Numbered from the stretch's first letter, positions 1 through 7,866 are shown. The stretch: DNA of 64,000 nucleotides from Chitinophagaceae bacterium (GCA_019747705.1 JAIEQM010000065.1:33227-97226); one strand, 5' to 3'. The notes: generated by a model from the letters alone, not told the origin. Numbers and translations: made by a program.

Positions 1-265
1 ACTTGCGCATGTTTTCAAGATTATCAACTGAAAAACCCGGGCCTAATGCACTTGATAATTTCTCTGATAAATTTTTGAGTGTTTCTTTTGCATAGCCTGC
101 ACGGCTGCTGCCCTGTTGTTCATACTCTACAATCATACGCCCAATATGATAATTGGTTTCAACCAATGTAATATTGGCAACCTGGTACAGTTCACGCCGG
201 GACTGTTGTACCAGTTGCTGAATGTTTTTAAACAGTTGTATGGTTGTTAATTTCTTCAGACAGTT
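1..265 (-). CDS. Edge fragment of YhcG-like (DUF1016 N-terminal) protein, start lost or frameshifted
   Basis: The minus-strand frame reads QQSRRELYQVANITLVETNY, then HIGRMIVEYEQQG and, near the window edge, FSVDNLENMRK. This is the typical N-terminal domain of the YhcG/DUF1016 family, whose C-terminal half is a PD-(D/E)XK nuclease and would lie beyond base 1. The frame is open from base 265 but has no ATG before residue 40 or so. The neighbouring frame just upstream reads KLSEEINNHTTV and ends at a TAA near 230. Removing one T there would join the two into a plausible N-terminus, so a frameshift is likely. It lies downstream of metH on the same strand. The family call is fairly sure; whether the gene works is not. 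Confidence 0.6.
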
Positions 266-306
266 TTATTTTTTTGAATTTCCGAGGCAGTGCCCCGGAA
301 ATGTTT

Positions 307-1407
307 TTATACAAGTTCTGTTTCCACTACAGGCAACTCCCTCGGCTTCAAATTTTTTACATGTTCTGCAATATGTTTAATATGATCAGGTGTGGTACCA
401 CAGCATCCGCCAACAATATTTACCCAACCTTCCTGCGCCCATTCTTCTAAGTAATGACCGGTATCTTCAGGACGTTCATCATACTCACCCATAGCATTGG
501 GTAAACCGGCATTGGGATAAGCGCTCACATAACAACTTGCTATTTGTGAAAGCTCTTCAATATGCGGACGCATTTCATGTGCACCCAGTGCACAATTCAA
601 TCCAACACTTAAAGGATTGGCGTGCATTACTGAAATATAAAATGCTTCCAGTGTTTGTCCGCTTAAAGTGCGGCCACTTGCATCTGTAATAGTTCCGCTT
701 ATTGATATGGGCAACTCCGGCTTGCCGGTGTCTTTAAAATATTTTTTGATGGCATAAATAGCTGCTTTGCAATTGAGCGTATCAAAGATGGTTTCAATCA
801 ACAGCAAATCAACGCCGCCTTCTACCAGGCCTCTCACCTGTTCATAATAGGCATTCGCCACTTCATCAAACGAAACGGCACGGAAACCGGGATTGTTTAC
901 ATCAGGGGAAAGAGATAATGTTTTGCTCATGGGGCCGATGGCGCCTGCAACATATTTGCCTCCCGACGCTGAAGCGTCGGGCAAGTCAGAAGCGTCGGGC
1001 AAGTCAGAAGCGTCGGGCAAGTCAGAAGCGTCGGGCAAGTCAGAAGCGTCGGGCAAGTCATTAAGAAATTCTGCAACTGCTTCTCTTGCACATTTGGCGG
1101 CTGCTACGTTTAATTCATATGCCAGGCTTTCCATTTCATAATCTGCTAATGATATGGCCTGACTGTTGAAGGTATTGGTTTCAATAATATCAGCACCTGC
1201 TTCCAAATATTGTTTGTGAATGCCTTTGATGATATGTGGCTGCGTAATGCAGAGCAAATCATTATTGCCTTTTACATCAATATGCCAGTTTTTAAAACGC
1301 TCACCACGGTAATCCGCTTCCTGCAGTTTGTGGCGCTGAATCATGGTACCCATGGCGCCATCAATGATGAGGATGCGTTTTTGAAGTTCTTGTTTGATAT
1401 TGCTCAT
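307..1407 (-). CDS. metH: Homocysteine S-methyltransferase domain protein (split MetH, N-terminal part)
   Basis: This 366-residue protein is the homocysteine-binding barrel of cobalamin-dependent methionine synthase, which would pass a methyl group from methylcobalamin to homocysteine. It starts with [11 protein letters not shown], has GLNCALG (first zinc cysteine) and ends with [11 protein letters not shown] (the other two zinc cysteines). No pterin, B12 or activation domain follows; many Bacteroidota split MetH in two, and the second gene is not in this window. The protein is about 35 residues longer than usual because residues around 113-145 are five tandem DLPDAS units, read from an 18-bp DNA repeat. 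No cobalamin or SAM riboswitch was recognised upstream. Catalytic residues are intact and the family call is firm; activity with the inserted loop is an inference. Confidence 0.9.
   Translation of the reverse strand: MSNIKQELQKRILIIDGAMGTMIQRHKLQEADYRGERFKNWHIDVKGNNDLLCITQPHIIKGIHKQYLEAGADIIETNTFNSQAISLADYEMESLAYELNVAAAKCAREAVAEFLNDLPDASDLPDASDLPDASDLPDASDLPDASASGGKYVAGAIGPMSKTLSLSPDVNNPGFRAVSFDEVANAYYEQVRGLVEGGVDLLLIETIFDTLNCKAAIYAIKKYFKDTGKPELPISISGTITDASGRTLSGQTLEAFYISVMHANPLSVGLNCALGAHEMRPHIEELSQIASCYVSAYPNAGLPNAMGEYDERPEDTGHYLEEWAQEGWVNIVGGCCGTTPDHIKHIAEHVKNLKPRELPVVETELV
962..1060. repeat. Five tandem 18-bp units plus 9-bp-arm hairpin inside metH
   Basis: The unit GAAGCGTCGGGCAAGTCA is repeated five times without a mismatch from 971 to 1060. 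The first copy is preceded by its inverted arm, so 962-981 forms a perfect hairpin with 9-bp arms (CCCGACGCT / AGCGTCGGG) and a 2-base loop. The unit is a multiple of three and reads DLPDAS on the minus strand, which keeps metH open. Perfect identity between units points to recent slippage or unequal crossing-over. Confidence 0.97.
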
Positions 1408-1651
1408 ATAAATTCATTTGTACCACAAAGGCGCAAAAACACAAAGTGGTGTGTTACACATTGGCGAATAGAATTACTGAACGTACAAGCGAGCGTGGCA
1501 ACAGAAGTTTAATAGCAGCACAAAAGCTGGTTACCAAAACATCTTCCTTGAACTATAAACGATTGAAAAACCGGTGAGGGAGTTTGTAACGTTTATTAGT
1601 TCCGTTGGCCGAACAATAAACAAATCCGCCAAATGCAGTGCAAATGTAAAT

Positions 1652-1680
1652 GAAAAAGCCGCACCGGCAAAGGGTGCGGC
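1652..1680 (-). terminator. Rho-independent terminator after the lipoprotein pseudogene
   Basis: GCCGCACC at 1658-1665 pairs with GGTGCGGC at 1673-1680, an 8-bp GC-rich stem with a 7-base loop. Read on the minus strand the stem is followed by TTTTT. It lies about 25 bases past the reconstructed stop codon of the lipoprotein gene (1705), which supports that stop as the original end. Confidence 0.75.
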
Positions 1681-1704
1681 CATTTATAATAAGCAACGGG
1701 GGTA

Positions 1705-2227
1705 TTAGTTTTTTGTAAACTGCAACTGATCGTCCTGGGCAGGTTTATCATCCTTGAGTTTTAAACTGGTATTTGTTTTTCAGTAACCAGCCAGTTGTTA
1801 TTGAGTTGGGAAAGATTGCATCACTGAAGCTGATGCGGTTACTATTCTCATTACAGGTACCTGTAATCATAGTAGCGCCCTGGTGTGCCATAAAGATGCC
1901 GCCGGAGCCAAACATGAAAACATAGGTGCCAAAATTGGAAGTTTCATCTTTTGAATCCCAATACAATGAAATGCGCCAGGTTCCCTGCTTTATATCAACA
2001 GTACCGGCGGGCAATGTCATTAAGTTAAGCGTCACCTCGACCGCAGGGAGAGGTCTCATAAATTTCTTGCTGTACAAATTTTATGAGATGTCTTCCCGTA
2101 AAAACGGGACAAGCTGTTCCCTGACATGACGAAACGCTTAATGACATTGACCGGCGGGGCTATCCGTTTTTTTAGAAGAGCAACTGATAAAAGTTGCAAT
2201 TATTAATAAATACAGCGCTTGTTTCAT
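1705..2227 (-). pseudogene. Small lipoprotein gene split by a palindromic element and frameshifted
   Basis: The gene starts at 2227 with MKQALYLLIIATFISCSSKK, a lipoprotein signal with Cys at residue 16. Reading runs to ...TDSPAG and then meets a stop inside the element at 2012-2149. Beyond the element the frame resumes as TVDIKQGTWRISLYW. Deleting the element and one copy of its 9-bp flanking duplication restores SPAG-TVDIKQ exactly in frame. Near the 3' end a run of five A's (four expected) shifts the frame. Reading past it gives LKLKDDKPAQDDQLQFTKN and a stop at 1705, followed at once by a terminator. The rest resembles small Bacteroidota lipocalin-like lipoproteins. As sequenced the gene cannot make its product. 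A 109-residue frame from within the element (2077 to 1748) is a by-product, probably not a gene. Confidence 0.85.
2003..2158. mobile_element. Palindromic MITE-like element, copy 1 (element 2012-2149 plus 9-bp duplications)
   Basis: The 138-bp element runs from 2012 to 2149. It starts CAATGTCATTAAG and ends with the exact inverse, and has an internal inverted repeat around TTATGAGATGTCTTCCCG. It is flanked by the identical 9-mer ACCGGCGGG at 2003-2011 and 2150-2158, as expected for a target duplication. It encodes no transposase. Three further copies lie at 21759, 52173 and 58003. This copy is shorter than the 143-bp copies, having lost about five bases near its right end. Confidence 0.88.
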
Positions 2228-2240
2228 AAATTTTTATTCA

Positions 2241-3196
2241 GGTATAGGCGTTTAGTTATCCCTTTTTGTAATCAACCTTATAGGTTTGTTTTCTGCCATT
2301 TTCTTTACCAATAAGTCAAACATTGTGTTCATTGCATTTCTCCTGTTGTAGCGATAATGATACTCGTCAAGATACCCTTGCAGGTGTTCTTTGCTGCAAT
2401 GATGGTGAATACCCCTTAACCATCCTTTTAAATTCATGATATGAATATGCATATCTGGAAAATTTTTGCCTTCATTTGAAGGAACTTGCTTTAAATGACG
2501 GTACTCCTTTTTTAAAGGCAAATACCCTCTCCGTTCATCTGTGATTACGATTGCTTCTGTTTGAATATAGCTATTAAAGAAAGGTTTGAAATCTTCTGCC
2601 GCTGCATTTTCAATTACCTGAGCATAAGATCTTCCAACACCGTCTGCCACTTTCTCCAATGCTACGACAACTAATCTTTTTTCTCCTTTACTGCTGCCCC
2701 GCTTTTGTTCTTCAGGTTGTCCAATATAAAATTCATCAACATGCACCTCGCCGGATAAAGGGTTTTGTTTACTGCTTTGCATTGCTTGTTGAATTTTCCA
2801 CTTAAATGACCAACAGGTTTTCTGGCGCAACTCAAATTCCCTGCTTAATTCCAGTGTTGATATGCCTTTCTTTTTCGTCACAATTTTAAAAACAATATTC
2901 ATTGCAGTAAGCAAAGAGAATTTAACCTTGTCAAACATGGTTCCAGCCGTAGGGCTCTCATCTTTCTTGCATTTGAGGCAACGCCTGTGATAAGGCTTGC
3001 TTCCTTTTATATATTTGACACTACCGCAGTTTTTACAACTGTAACCCTGCTCCCATTTAATATCAGCTATTTACTTTCTGCAATCCTCATCTGTCTTGAA
3101 ATACTGGTTAAACTTTATTGAATTCATACCAGTAAATTTATCCCGTTTTTCCATAGGTAAATGTATGGAAAATTGGGATAGCTAAACGCCTATACC
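2241..3196 (-). mobile_element. IS1595-type insertion sequence (about 956 bp)
   Basis: The ends are near-perfect 22-bp inverted repeats: GGTATAGGCGTTTAGTTATC.. at 2241-2262 and its inverse at 3175-3196, with one mismatch. Between them is one transposase gene on the minus strand. I see no 8-bp target duplication at the boundaries, so the ends may have been rearranged. It sits between the broken lipoprotein gene and the broken gcvH, ending 7 bases before the gcvH stop. Confidence 0.88.
2252..3154 (-). pseudogene. IS1595-family (ISXO2-like) transposase with in-frame stop
   Basis: From an ATG at 3154 the frame reads MEKRDKFTGMNSIKFNQYF, then CRK, a TAA at 3071-3073, and continues IADIKWEQGYSCKNCG. 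That is the usual N-terminal zinc ribbon (CKNC, later CLKC). The catalytic ISXO2 domain follows, with VHVDEFYIGQ, VITDERRGYL and a C-terminal YHYRYNRR. A single T-to-A change (TAT to TAA) would explain the stop. A shorter start at 2938 gives 228 residues lacking the zinc ribbon. The catalytic DDE-type domain is otherwise whole. The element is probably not able to move itself unless the short product works. Confidence 0.88.
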
Positions 3197-3203
3197 TGTA
3201 AAT

Positions 3204-3584
3204 CTATTTATCTGCTATTTGCTTGTATTGTTCTGCCGAAAGTAAATTATTCAGTTCGTCAGGAATTGAAACTCTAATCTTTATCATCCAGCCTTCAGAA
3301 TACGATGCCGTATTAACTAAAGCAGCATTGTCTTTTAATGATGTATTTACTTCAATTACTTCGCCGCCTACCGGCATAAATAAATCCGATGTAGTTTTTA
3401 CAGCTTCAACAGAACCAAACACTTCATCTTTATTAAATTATTTACCTACTGATGGGTGGTCCACATAAACAATTTCTCCTAATTCGCTTTGAACAAATTC
3501 GGTAATTCCAACAGTACCGGTATCACCTTCTACCAATAACCAGGTATGTTCTTTTGAATATTTGTAATCAGTTGGAAATTGCAT
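3204..3584 (-). pseudogene. gcvH: Glycine cleavage H protein gene with in-frame stop
   Basis: From the ATG at 3584 the frame reads [20 protein letters not shown] and [19 protein letters not shown], then VGK, a TAA, and continues FNKDEVFGSVEAVKTTSDL. Ignoring the stop, this is a full-length H protein of about 126 residues, with the lipoylated lysine in EAVKTTSD. The H protein carries the aminomethyl group between the P, T and L proteins of glycine cleavage. A G-to-T change (GAA to TAA) would account for the stop. It stands alone, without gcvT or gcvP nearby, so it may be a redundant second copy. Beyond its 3' end the IS1595 element begins within 8 bases. Confidence 0.85.
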
Positions 3585-3602
3585 AATATTTTATTTTTAA
3601 GA

Positions 3603-4376
3603 TTAAAACCCTTTTCTCAGCATATCAGCATATTCATTCGGTAGTAGACTATTTTCAACAGCGGTCGCTGCTTTTTCTATATCATATTCAAACCGGACAA
3701 ATTCTACCTGTACTGCATTTTTATTATTTATGCTGCTATCTGAATTAATTGAAAGAATTGCATAGCAACCTTTTGGATTATTATCTTTTGGTTTACCTAC
3801 TGAACCAATATTGATTGCATGACGATAGTGTGTATTTTCTGTTTGCTCTGTTGGTAATATCCTGTGGTAAGGTTTATGTGTATGACCGAAGCACATGATG
3901 TCTGCATCTGCCTGCTCCATAATTCTCATTAAACTTTTTCCATCTCTGTCTTCAAATAAATACTCATTAATTTTTCTTGGACTGCCATGTACTAATAATA
4001 AGTTCAGCTTATCATTGTTTAACTGAAACTCTACTTTGATATGTGCAGGAAGTGTACGCAGGTATTTTCTTTCATCTGGTTTCACAATGGAGTTGGTATA
4101 GGATATGGAAATTTTGCCCATGTCCTTTTCCGGTTCTGTTTTGTAAGCACATCCGCATTCATCACTCATTAAACCAATGCCCTGGTCGTAGTTACCTGCA
4201 ATAGTCGGGATGCCTCTTTTTCTTATTTCATAAATTACTTCATTAGGCCAAATGTTATACCCTACTAAATCACCAAGGCAATAGATGGCATCTGGCTTTT
4301 GTTCTTCTATACTTTTTAAACATGCTTCCAATGCAGGTAGATTGGCATGTATGTCGGAAAATAATGCGATTCTCAT
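3603..4376 (-). CDS. Calcineurin-like metallophosphoesterase
   Basis: This 257-residue protein has the metal-binding motifs of the YfcE-like phosphoesterase family in order: FSDIHAN near the start, CLGDLVGYN around residue 34, GNYDQG around 61 (Tyr where GNHD is more usual), and GHTHKPY around 164. Such enzymes use two metal ions to hydrolyse phosphodiesters or nucleotides; the substrate here cannot be told. It starts 10 bases after the ACR3 pump gene on the same strand, so it probably shares its transcript. A link with arsenic rests only on position. Cytoplasmic, no signal peptide. Confidence 0.85.
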   Translation of the reverse strand: MRIALFSDIHANLPALEACLKSIEEQKPDAIYCLGDLVGYNIWPNEVIYEIRKRGIPTIAGNYDQGIGLMSDECGCAYKTEPEKDMGKISISYTNSIVKPDERKYLRTLPAHIKVEFQLNNDKLNLLLVHGSPRKINEYLFEDRDGKSLMRIMEQADADIMCFGHTHKPYHRILPTEQTENTHYRHAINIGSVGKPKDNNPKGCYAILSINSDSSINNKNAVQVEFVRFEYDIEKAATAVENSLLPNEYADMLRKGF

Positions 4377-4386
4377 TGTGAACTAT

Positions 4387-5463
4387 TTAAGCGATTTGTG
4401 ATTTTGTATAATATTTATTACGAAGCCAGAAGGCAACATTTACCAATGCAATCAGCGCCGGTACTTCTACCAATGGCCCAATAACACCGGCAAAAGCCTG
4501 GCCACTGTTGATGCCAAATACACCAATAGCAACTGCAATGGCTAATTCAAAGTTGTTACCCGCTGCGGTGAAAGCGATGGATGCGTTAGTGGAATAATCG
4601 GCTCCCAATTTTTTGCCGATAAAAAAGCTGACTAAGAACATGATGGCAAAGTAGATTACCAATGGGATAGCAATTCTTATTACATCAAATGGAATCTGAA
4701 CAATCAATTCACCTTTCAAACTAAACATTACAACAATTGTAAACAGTAATGCTATTAATGTAACGGGAGAAATAACAGGGATGAATTTTGTTTGATACCA
4801 TTCTTCGCCTTTCATCTTTAATAGAATGACTCTTGTTAAGAACCCTGCTAAAAAAGGGATGCCTAAATAGATTGCTACGCTTTTTGCTATTTGTCCGATG
4901 GTAATATCCACTATTGAACCTGTGATACCAAACAATGGTGGCAGCAACGTAACAAATACATAAGCGTAAACACTATATAAGAGAACCTGAAAGATGCTGT
5001 TCAATGCTACCAACCCGGCTGCATATTCACGGCTGCCTTCAGCCAGCTCATTCCAAACAATCACCATTGCAATACAACGGGCAAGACCAATAAGAATTAA
5101 TCCTACCATGTATTCAGGATAACCATGCAGAAACACAATAGCAAGTATGAACATGAGAATAGGACCTATTACCCAATTGAGCAACAGGGATACCCCAAGA
5201 ACTTTTGTGTTTTTGAAAACTTCTTTCAGTTTATCATACTTTACTTTAGCAAAGGGTGGGTACATCATCAGGATTAATCCGATAGCCAGAGGAATATTAG
5301 TTGTACCGGTAGAAAATGAATTGATAAACTTTGATGATGAAGGGAAAAAATAGCCAATTGCCACACCTACCGCCATTGCTAAGAAAATCCATAGTGTCAG
5401 ATAACGGTCTAAAAAAACAAGCTTCTTTCTTTCTAATGCAGGAGCACAATTATTTGCAGTCAT
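4387..5463 (-). CDS. acr3: ACR3-family arsenite efflux pump
   Basis: This 358-residue inner-membrane protein has ten hydrophobic segments and the ACR3 signatures [35 protein letters not shown] (the conserved cysteine needed for arsenite transport) and [19 protein letters not shown]. It exports arsenite, and often antimonite, using the proton gradient. Length and motifs match the bacterial arsB/ACR3 branch, which is unrelated to the E. coli ArsB. It lies downstream of a DUF6428 gene and arsR on the same strand with short gaps, and is probably controlled from the operator at about 6010-6040. Confidence 0.95.
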   Translation of the reverse strand: MTANNCAPALERKKLVFLDRYLTLWIFLAMAVGVAIGYFFPSSSKFINSFSTGTTNIPLAIGLILMMYPPFAKVKYDKLKEVFKNTKVLGVSLLLNWVIGPILMFILAIVFLHGYPEYMVGLILIGLARCIAMVIVWNELAEGSREYAAGLVALNSIFQVLLYSVYAYVFVTLLPPLFGITGSIVDITIGQIAKSVAIYLGIPFLAGFLTRVILLKMKGEEWYQTKFIPVISPVTLIALLFTIVVMFSLKGELIVQIPFDVIRIAIPLVIYFAIMFLVSFFIGKKLGADYSTNASIAFTAAGNNFELAIAVAIGVFGINSGQAFAGVIGPLVEVPALIALVNVAFWLRNKYYTKSQIA

Positions 5464-5480
5464 GTTTTTGTTTTAGGAAT

Positions 5481-5954
5481 TTAACAACAGCCTCCACTAT
5501 GGGTACATTTGCTTTCATTTGCCGTAACCGATTCACTCAATTGTCTTTTTTGTTTTACAGATGGAATACCGCAGGCATCACCAGCCAAACAAGCTGTATG
5601 TTTAGGTACAAGCTGAAAATCTTTCCCATTAATATGCAAACCGTATTTACTGATTGTTTCTGATTGATACTCTACTTCAATTTCCAAATCACCTATGCCC
5701 AATTTATCTTCAGATAGTGCAATGATTTTAATTAGCTTTTGTGGTTTTAAACGATGCTCATAATCGTTGGCATCGAAAAGCTGAAAATTCACAACCTTTT
5801 CAAGACGTTCTGTACCTCCGCAATCAATAAAGTGTCTTGTAACAATTCCAATTTCTGTAACGTGAAAATTTTCGGGAACATAAGCACCGGATGGCAATCT
5901 AAAATTTACAGCCTCTGCTGTTGCAAGGTGTCTTTTGATTTCTGATAATTTCAT
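5481..5954 (-). CDS. DUF6428 family protein with cysteine-rich tail
   Basis: This 157-residue protein has no signal peptide or membrane segment. Its body (EIKRHLATAEAVNFRLP, FHVTEIGIVTRHFIDCGG) resembles the DUF6428 family, often found beside arsR in Bacteroidota. The tail holds five or more cysteines (CLAGDACGIP, then CTHSGGCC at the end), suggesting metal or arsenite binding, which is an inference. It lies 17 bases upstream of the ACR3 gene and behind its own promoter/operator. No function is established that I know of. Confidence 0.75.
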   Translation of the reverse strand: MKLSEIKRHLATAEAVNFRLPSGAYVPENFHVTEIGIVTRHFIDCGGTERLEKVVNFQLFDANDYEHRLKPQKLIKIIALSEDKLGIGDLEIEVEYQSETISKYGLHINGKDFQLVPKHTACLAGDACGIPSVKQKRQLSESVTANESKCTHSGGCC

Positions 5955-6009
5955 TTTGTGTTTTATTTATTTTACTTATAGGTTGTTTCTACATGATTTT
6001 ATAATAACT

Positions 6010-6040
6010 CAATCGTAATATACCGATGATTTAAGGCAAA
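6010..6040 (-). promoter_or_regulatory. Promoter with overlapping ArsR operator, site 2 (before DUF6428-acr3)
   Basis: On the minus strand a -33 box TTTG (6037-6040) is followed by exactly 19 bases and a -7 box TACGATTG (6010-6017), close to the Bacteroidota TTTG-N19-TAnnTTTG form. The imperfect palindrome ATCGTAATATACCGAT at 6012-6027 overlaps the -7 box. It matches the palindrome upstream of arsR at 12 or more of 16 positions. This suggests that ArsR represses the transporter unit directly. Confidence 0.65.
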
Positions 6041-6045
6041 AAAAA

Positions 6046-6375
6046 TCAGGAACATTCTGCTTTGGCCTGGTAAGTAACAAAGAAGCCTTCAAATTCTCTC
6101 TTTACCTGCTGCCATACTTTTTCATCGATACAATAGCTTACACTTGTGCCTTCCACACATCCTTTTATTATGCCGATGTTTTTTAACTCCTTTAAATGCT
6201 GTGAAATTGTGGCCTGAGCCAGTCCTAATTCTTCTACGATCTCGCCACAAATGCAATGCTCGGCTTTTACCAAATGCTGAATGATGGCAATCCGGGCAGG
6301 ATGTGCCAGTGCTTTAAGCACTGTTGCCAGTTTATTCTGCTTTGCAGTAAATATTTCTGTTTTTGTTATCCCCAT
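6046..6375 (-). CDS. arsR: ArsR-type arsenic-responsive repressor
   Basis: This 109-residue winged-helix protein belongs to the ArsR/SmtB family. The recognition helix is LAQATISQHLKELKNIGI. The metal site is the EHCICGEI segment around residues 40-46, where two cysteines bind arsenite in the classic ArsR group, and another cysteine lies near the C-terminus (KAECS). Binding of As(III) would release the operator and induce the pump. The gene heads the divergence-free series arsR, DUF6428, acr3, phosphoesterase, all on the minus strand. A palindromic operator overlaps its own promoter, indicating autoregulation. Confidence 0.93.
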   Translation of the reverse strand: MGITKTEIFTAKQNKLATVLKALAHPARIAIIQHLVKAEHCICGEIVEELGLAQATISQHLKELKNIGIIKGCVEGTSVSYCIDEKVWQQVKREFEGFFVTYQAKAECS

Positions 6376-6378
6376 TCC

Positions 6379-6413
6379 ATCGCAATATTACGATATTAAT
6401 AATTGCCGCCAAA
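6379..6413 (-). promoter_or_regulatory. Promoter with overlapping ArsR operator, site 1 (before arsR)
   Basis: On the minus strand TTTG (6410-6413), 19 bases, then TAATATTG (6383-6390) form a good match to the Bacteroidota housekeeping promoter. The 16-bp palindrome ATCGCAATATTACGAT at 6379-6394 covers the -7 box and ends 4 bases before the arsR start codon. One symmetric position pair is mismatched. Both sites share the unusual ATTG ending of the -7 box. Confidence 0.7.
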
Positions 6414-6429
6414 TTATTTTTCTGTGAGG

Positions 6430-6627
6430 CTATAATTTGAACATGCTTGTTATTACCAGGCTTTCTTCCTGCTTTAGTTCTTTGCGCTTTTTATCGGCCC
6501 ATTTCATCACTTCATCTACCTGTGGGTCGTTTGAGTAACTGTATAAAGGGCTTTTAGTTTCAAGAACTTCTGAAAGGTGTTTGTGTCCTTTTTCATTCTG
6601 AACAACGTAGGTGATATATGTTTTCAT
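6430..6627 (-). CDS. Small conserved-looking protein of unknown function
   Basis: The 65-residue frame begins MKTYITYVVQNEKGHKHL and has a charged middle (MKWADKKRKELKQEES). It is soluble, without signal peptide, cysteines or a domain I recognise. It lies upstream of arsR on the same strand, about 50 bases away, but the arsR promoter lies between, so it is probably a separate unit. Codon use is like that of the neighbours and there is no overlapping alternative gene, which supports it as real. It could also be chance coding. Confidence 0.5.
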   Translation of the reverse strand: MKTYITYVVQNEKGHKHLSEVLETKSPLYSYSNDPQVDEVMKWADKKRKELKQEESLVITSMFKL

Positions 6628-6710
6628 AACCTAATTTTTAATTCAGCGTAAAGTAACGATGAATATAAATAATGGGATTTGATTTTTTTCAGTTTGAAAA
6701 CCAATAATTG

Positions 6711-7247
6711 TCATCGTGGCTTGGTGTCAGGATTGGTAGGTCTTACAAATGTGTTGGAATTTGAGTGGAGCTGTACCGGCAAAGTCATGTGTGTTAGTAT
6801 ATGTGTAGGATGTTCAATAGGGTGACGTACAACATTACAATTGGTAGTGTTCAAGGCCCCCTGCACAATCCATTTGTAAACAGAGTCTTTCTGTGCTTTG
6901 GTTAATGGTGCTGCAGGAGGCGGGGGCATAATTTTATCAGCCCTTGTTTCATTCATTACCTTCCATGCATTACTGTTATTGGGTTCATTAGCCCGTATAG
7001 ATTTCATGATTTCAGTATAGTTATCAAACCGTAAATTTTTTGCCCTTGTAACTGAATTATGGCAACCGGGTTTGGCACAATTACTTACAAAAATGGGCAG
7101 CACGTTGGTTTCAAAACAAATAACAGATGCGCCTGCAGGCGGTGGTGTAATACCGGGTGGCGGTGTACCGCCGGGTATAAGTGTATCATGCCTGCAGGCA
7201 TGCATCAGCATCATACATACAACAATAGCCGCAATGAGTTTTCGCAT
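6711..7247 (-). CDS. Lipoprotein with a c-type cytochrome-like heme site
   Basis: This 178-residue protein starts with a lipoprotein signal (MRKLIAAIVVCMMLMHAC), then a proline/glycine-rich linker. The motif NCAKPGCHNS looks like a heme-binding site, but with four residues between the cysteines rather than two, as in the planctomycete-type cytochrome C domain. KIMPPPPAAPL supplies a likely distal methionine and WIVQGALNTTNC closes the domain. It would sit in the periplasm or outer membrane as an electron carrier. The last 40 residues (HILTHMTLPVQ..) are not typical of the domain. It begins one base after the stop of the OB-fold gene upstream, so the two form an operon. Confidence 0.7.
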   Translation of the reverse strand: MRKLIAAIVVCMMLMHACRHDTLIPGGTPPPGITPPPAGASVICFETNVLPIFVSNCAKPGCHNSVTRAKNLRFDNYTEIMKSIRANEPNNSNAWKVMNETRADKIMPPPPAAPLTKAQKDSVYKWIVQGALNTTNCNVVRHPIEHPTHILTHMTLPVQLHSNSNTFVRPTNPDTKPR

Positions 7248-7248
7248 A

Positions 7249-7659
7249 TCAGTTTACTTTATAGCAACGGATCAAAACAACATCGGTTAAATAACCGGTA
7301 CAAATTCCTTTTAATGTTACCTTTTCTCCTTTGCTTACGGTAATATTTTTTTGTTCCAGTGTGCAGTTAACACCAAACATGGCATCTTCCGTTTTCAGCA
7401 GCACCACTTTCAATCCTTCTTCATTTTGTATTACTTCCGTTACTTCACCATTTACCTGCAGCACTTTTTCCAGGTATAATTTGTTGGCCGATGCTTCATC
7501 TTTGGTATAGGCGTTGAACAGTGTTGCTGCTTCAATTTTAATGGCATCAGCGTCTGCTACTTCGGTTTTGGGTTTGTTCCATTCAAAAAACCACACATAT
7601 ACAGCCGTGGCTATACCAATAAGAATCAAGATAAGGATGATGGGTTTAAGAGTTTTCAT
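7249..7659 (-). CDS. Membrane-anchored OB-fold (tRNA_anti-like) protein
   Basis: The 136-residue protein has one N-terminal membrane helix (LKPIILILILIGIATAVYVW) and an outside domain resembling the tRNA_anti-like OB-fold family: LFNAYTKDEASANKLYLEKV, LQVNGEVTEV, VNCTLEQ, GEKVTLKGICTGYLTDVVLI. In Bacteroidota such proteins often sit beside YceI or cytochrome-like genes. No enzyme activity is known. It is the first gene of a two-gene unit with the heme lipoprotein. The family call is moderately sure. Confidence 0.75.
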   Translation of the reverse strand: MKTLKPIILILILIGIATAVYVWFFEWNKPKTEVADADAIKIEAATLFNAYTKDEASANKLYLEKVLQVNGEVTEVIQNEEGLKVVLLKTEDAMFGVNCTLEQKNITVSKGEKVTLKGICTGYLTDVVLIRCYKVN

Positions 7660-7866
7660 TTGTTGAACCTGCTGCCTGTAATTTTTAAAACAGTTTTATG
7701 CCGTTACCGTGCTGTTTTTACCGGTAAACATCACGGTAACAATGTAACCAATTCAAATTAATTACTTCATTGCCTTTATGACAGCAGCATCAACTGAACG
7801 GGCATAAACAATGACTGAACGGGAAAATGGCTGTCTGAAATTTTTTGTGCTGAAGAGTATTCTTTG

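Noticed and set aside
962..1060. The tandem array in metH as a CRISPR-like array
   Set aside because: Units are directly abutting with no spacers, the period is only 18 bases, and the array is in frame within a conserved enzyme.
893..1141. Plus-strand frame with EASGKS repeats opposite metH
   Set aside because: It is the antisense reading of the 18-bp repeat and the conserved metH barrel; metH explains the conservation.
1408..1700. Cobalamin or SAM riboswitch upstream of metH
   Set aside because: I looked for the conserved B12-box or SAM-I core on the minus strand and saw neither; the region has only a short interspersed repeat and a terminator.
1748..2077. The 109-residue frame as an independent gene
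   Set aside because: Its first 24 residues come from the inserted palindromic element; the rest is the interior of the interrupted lipoprotein.
2252..3584. Reassigned TAA stop codons, since three neighbouring genes have in-frame TAA
   Set aside because: Most other genes here end with TAA at the expected length, so TAA is a normal stop; the three are ordinary nonsense mutations.
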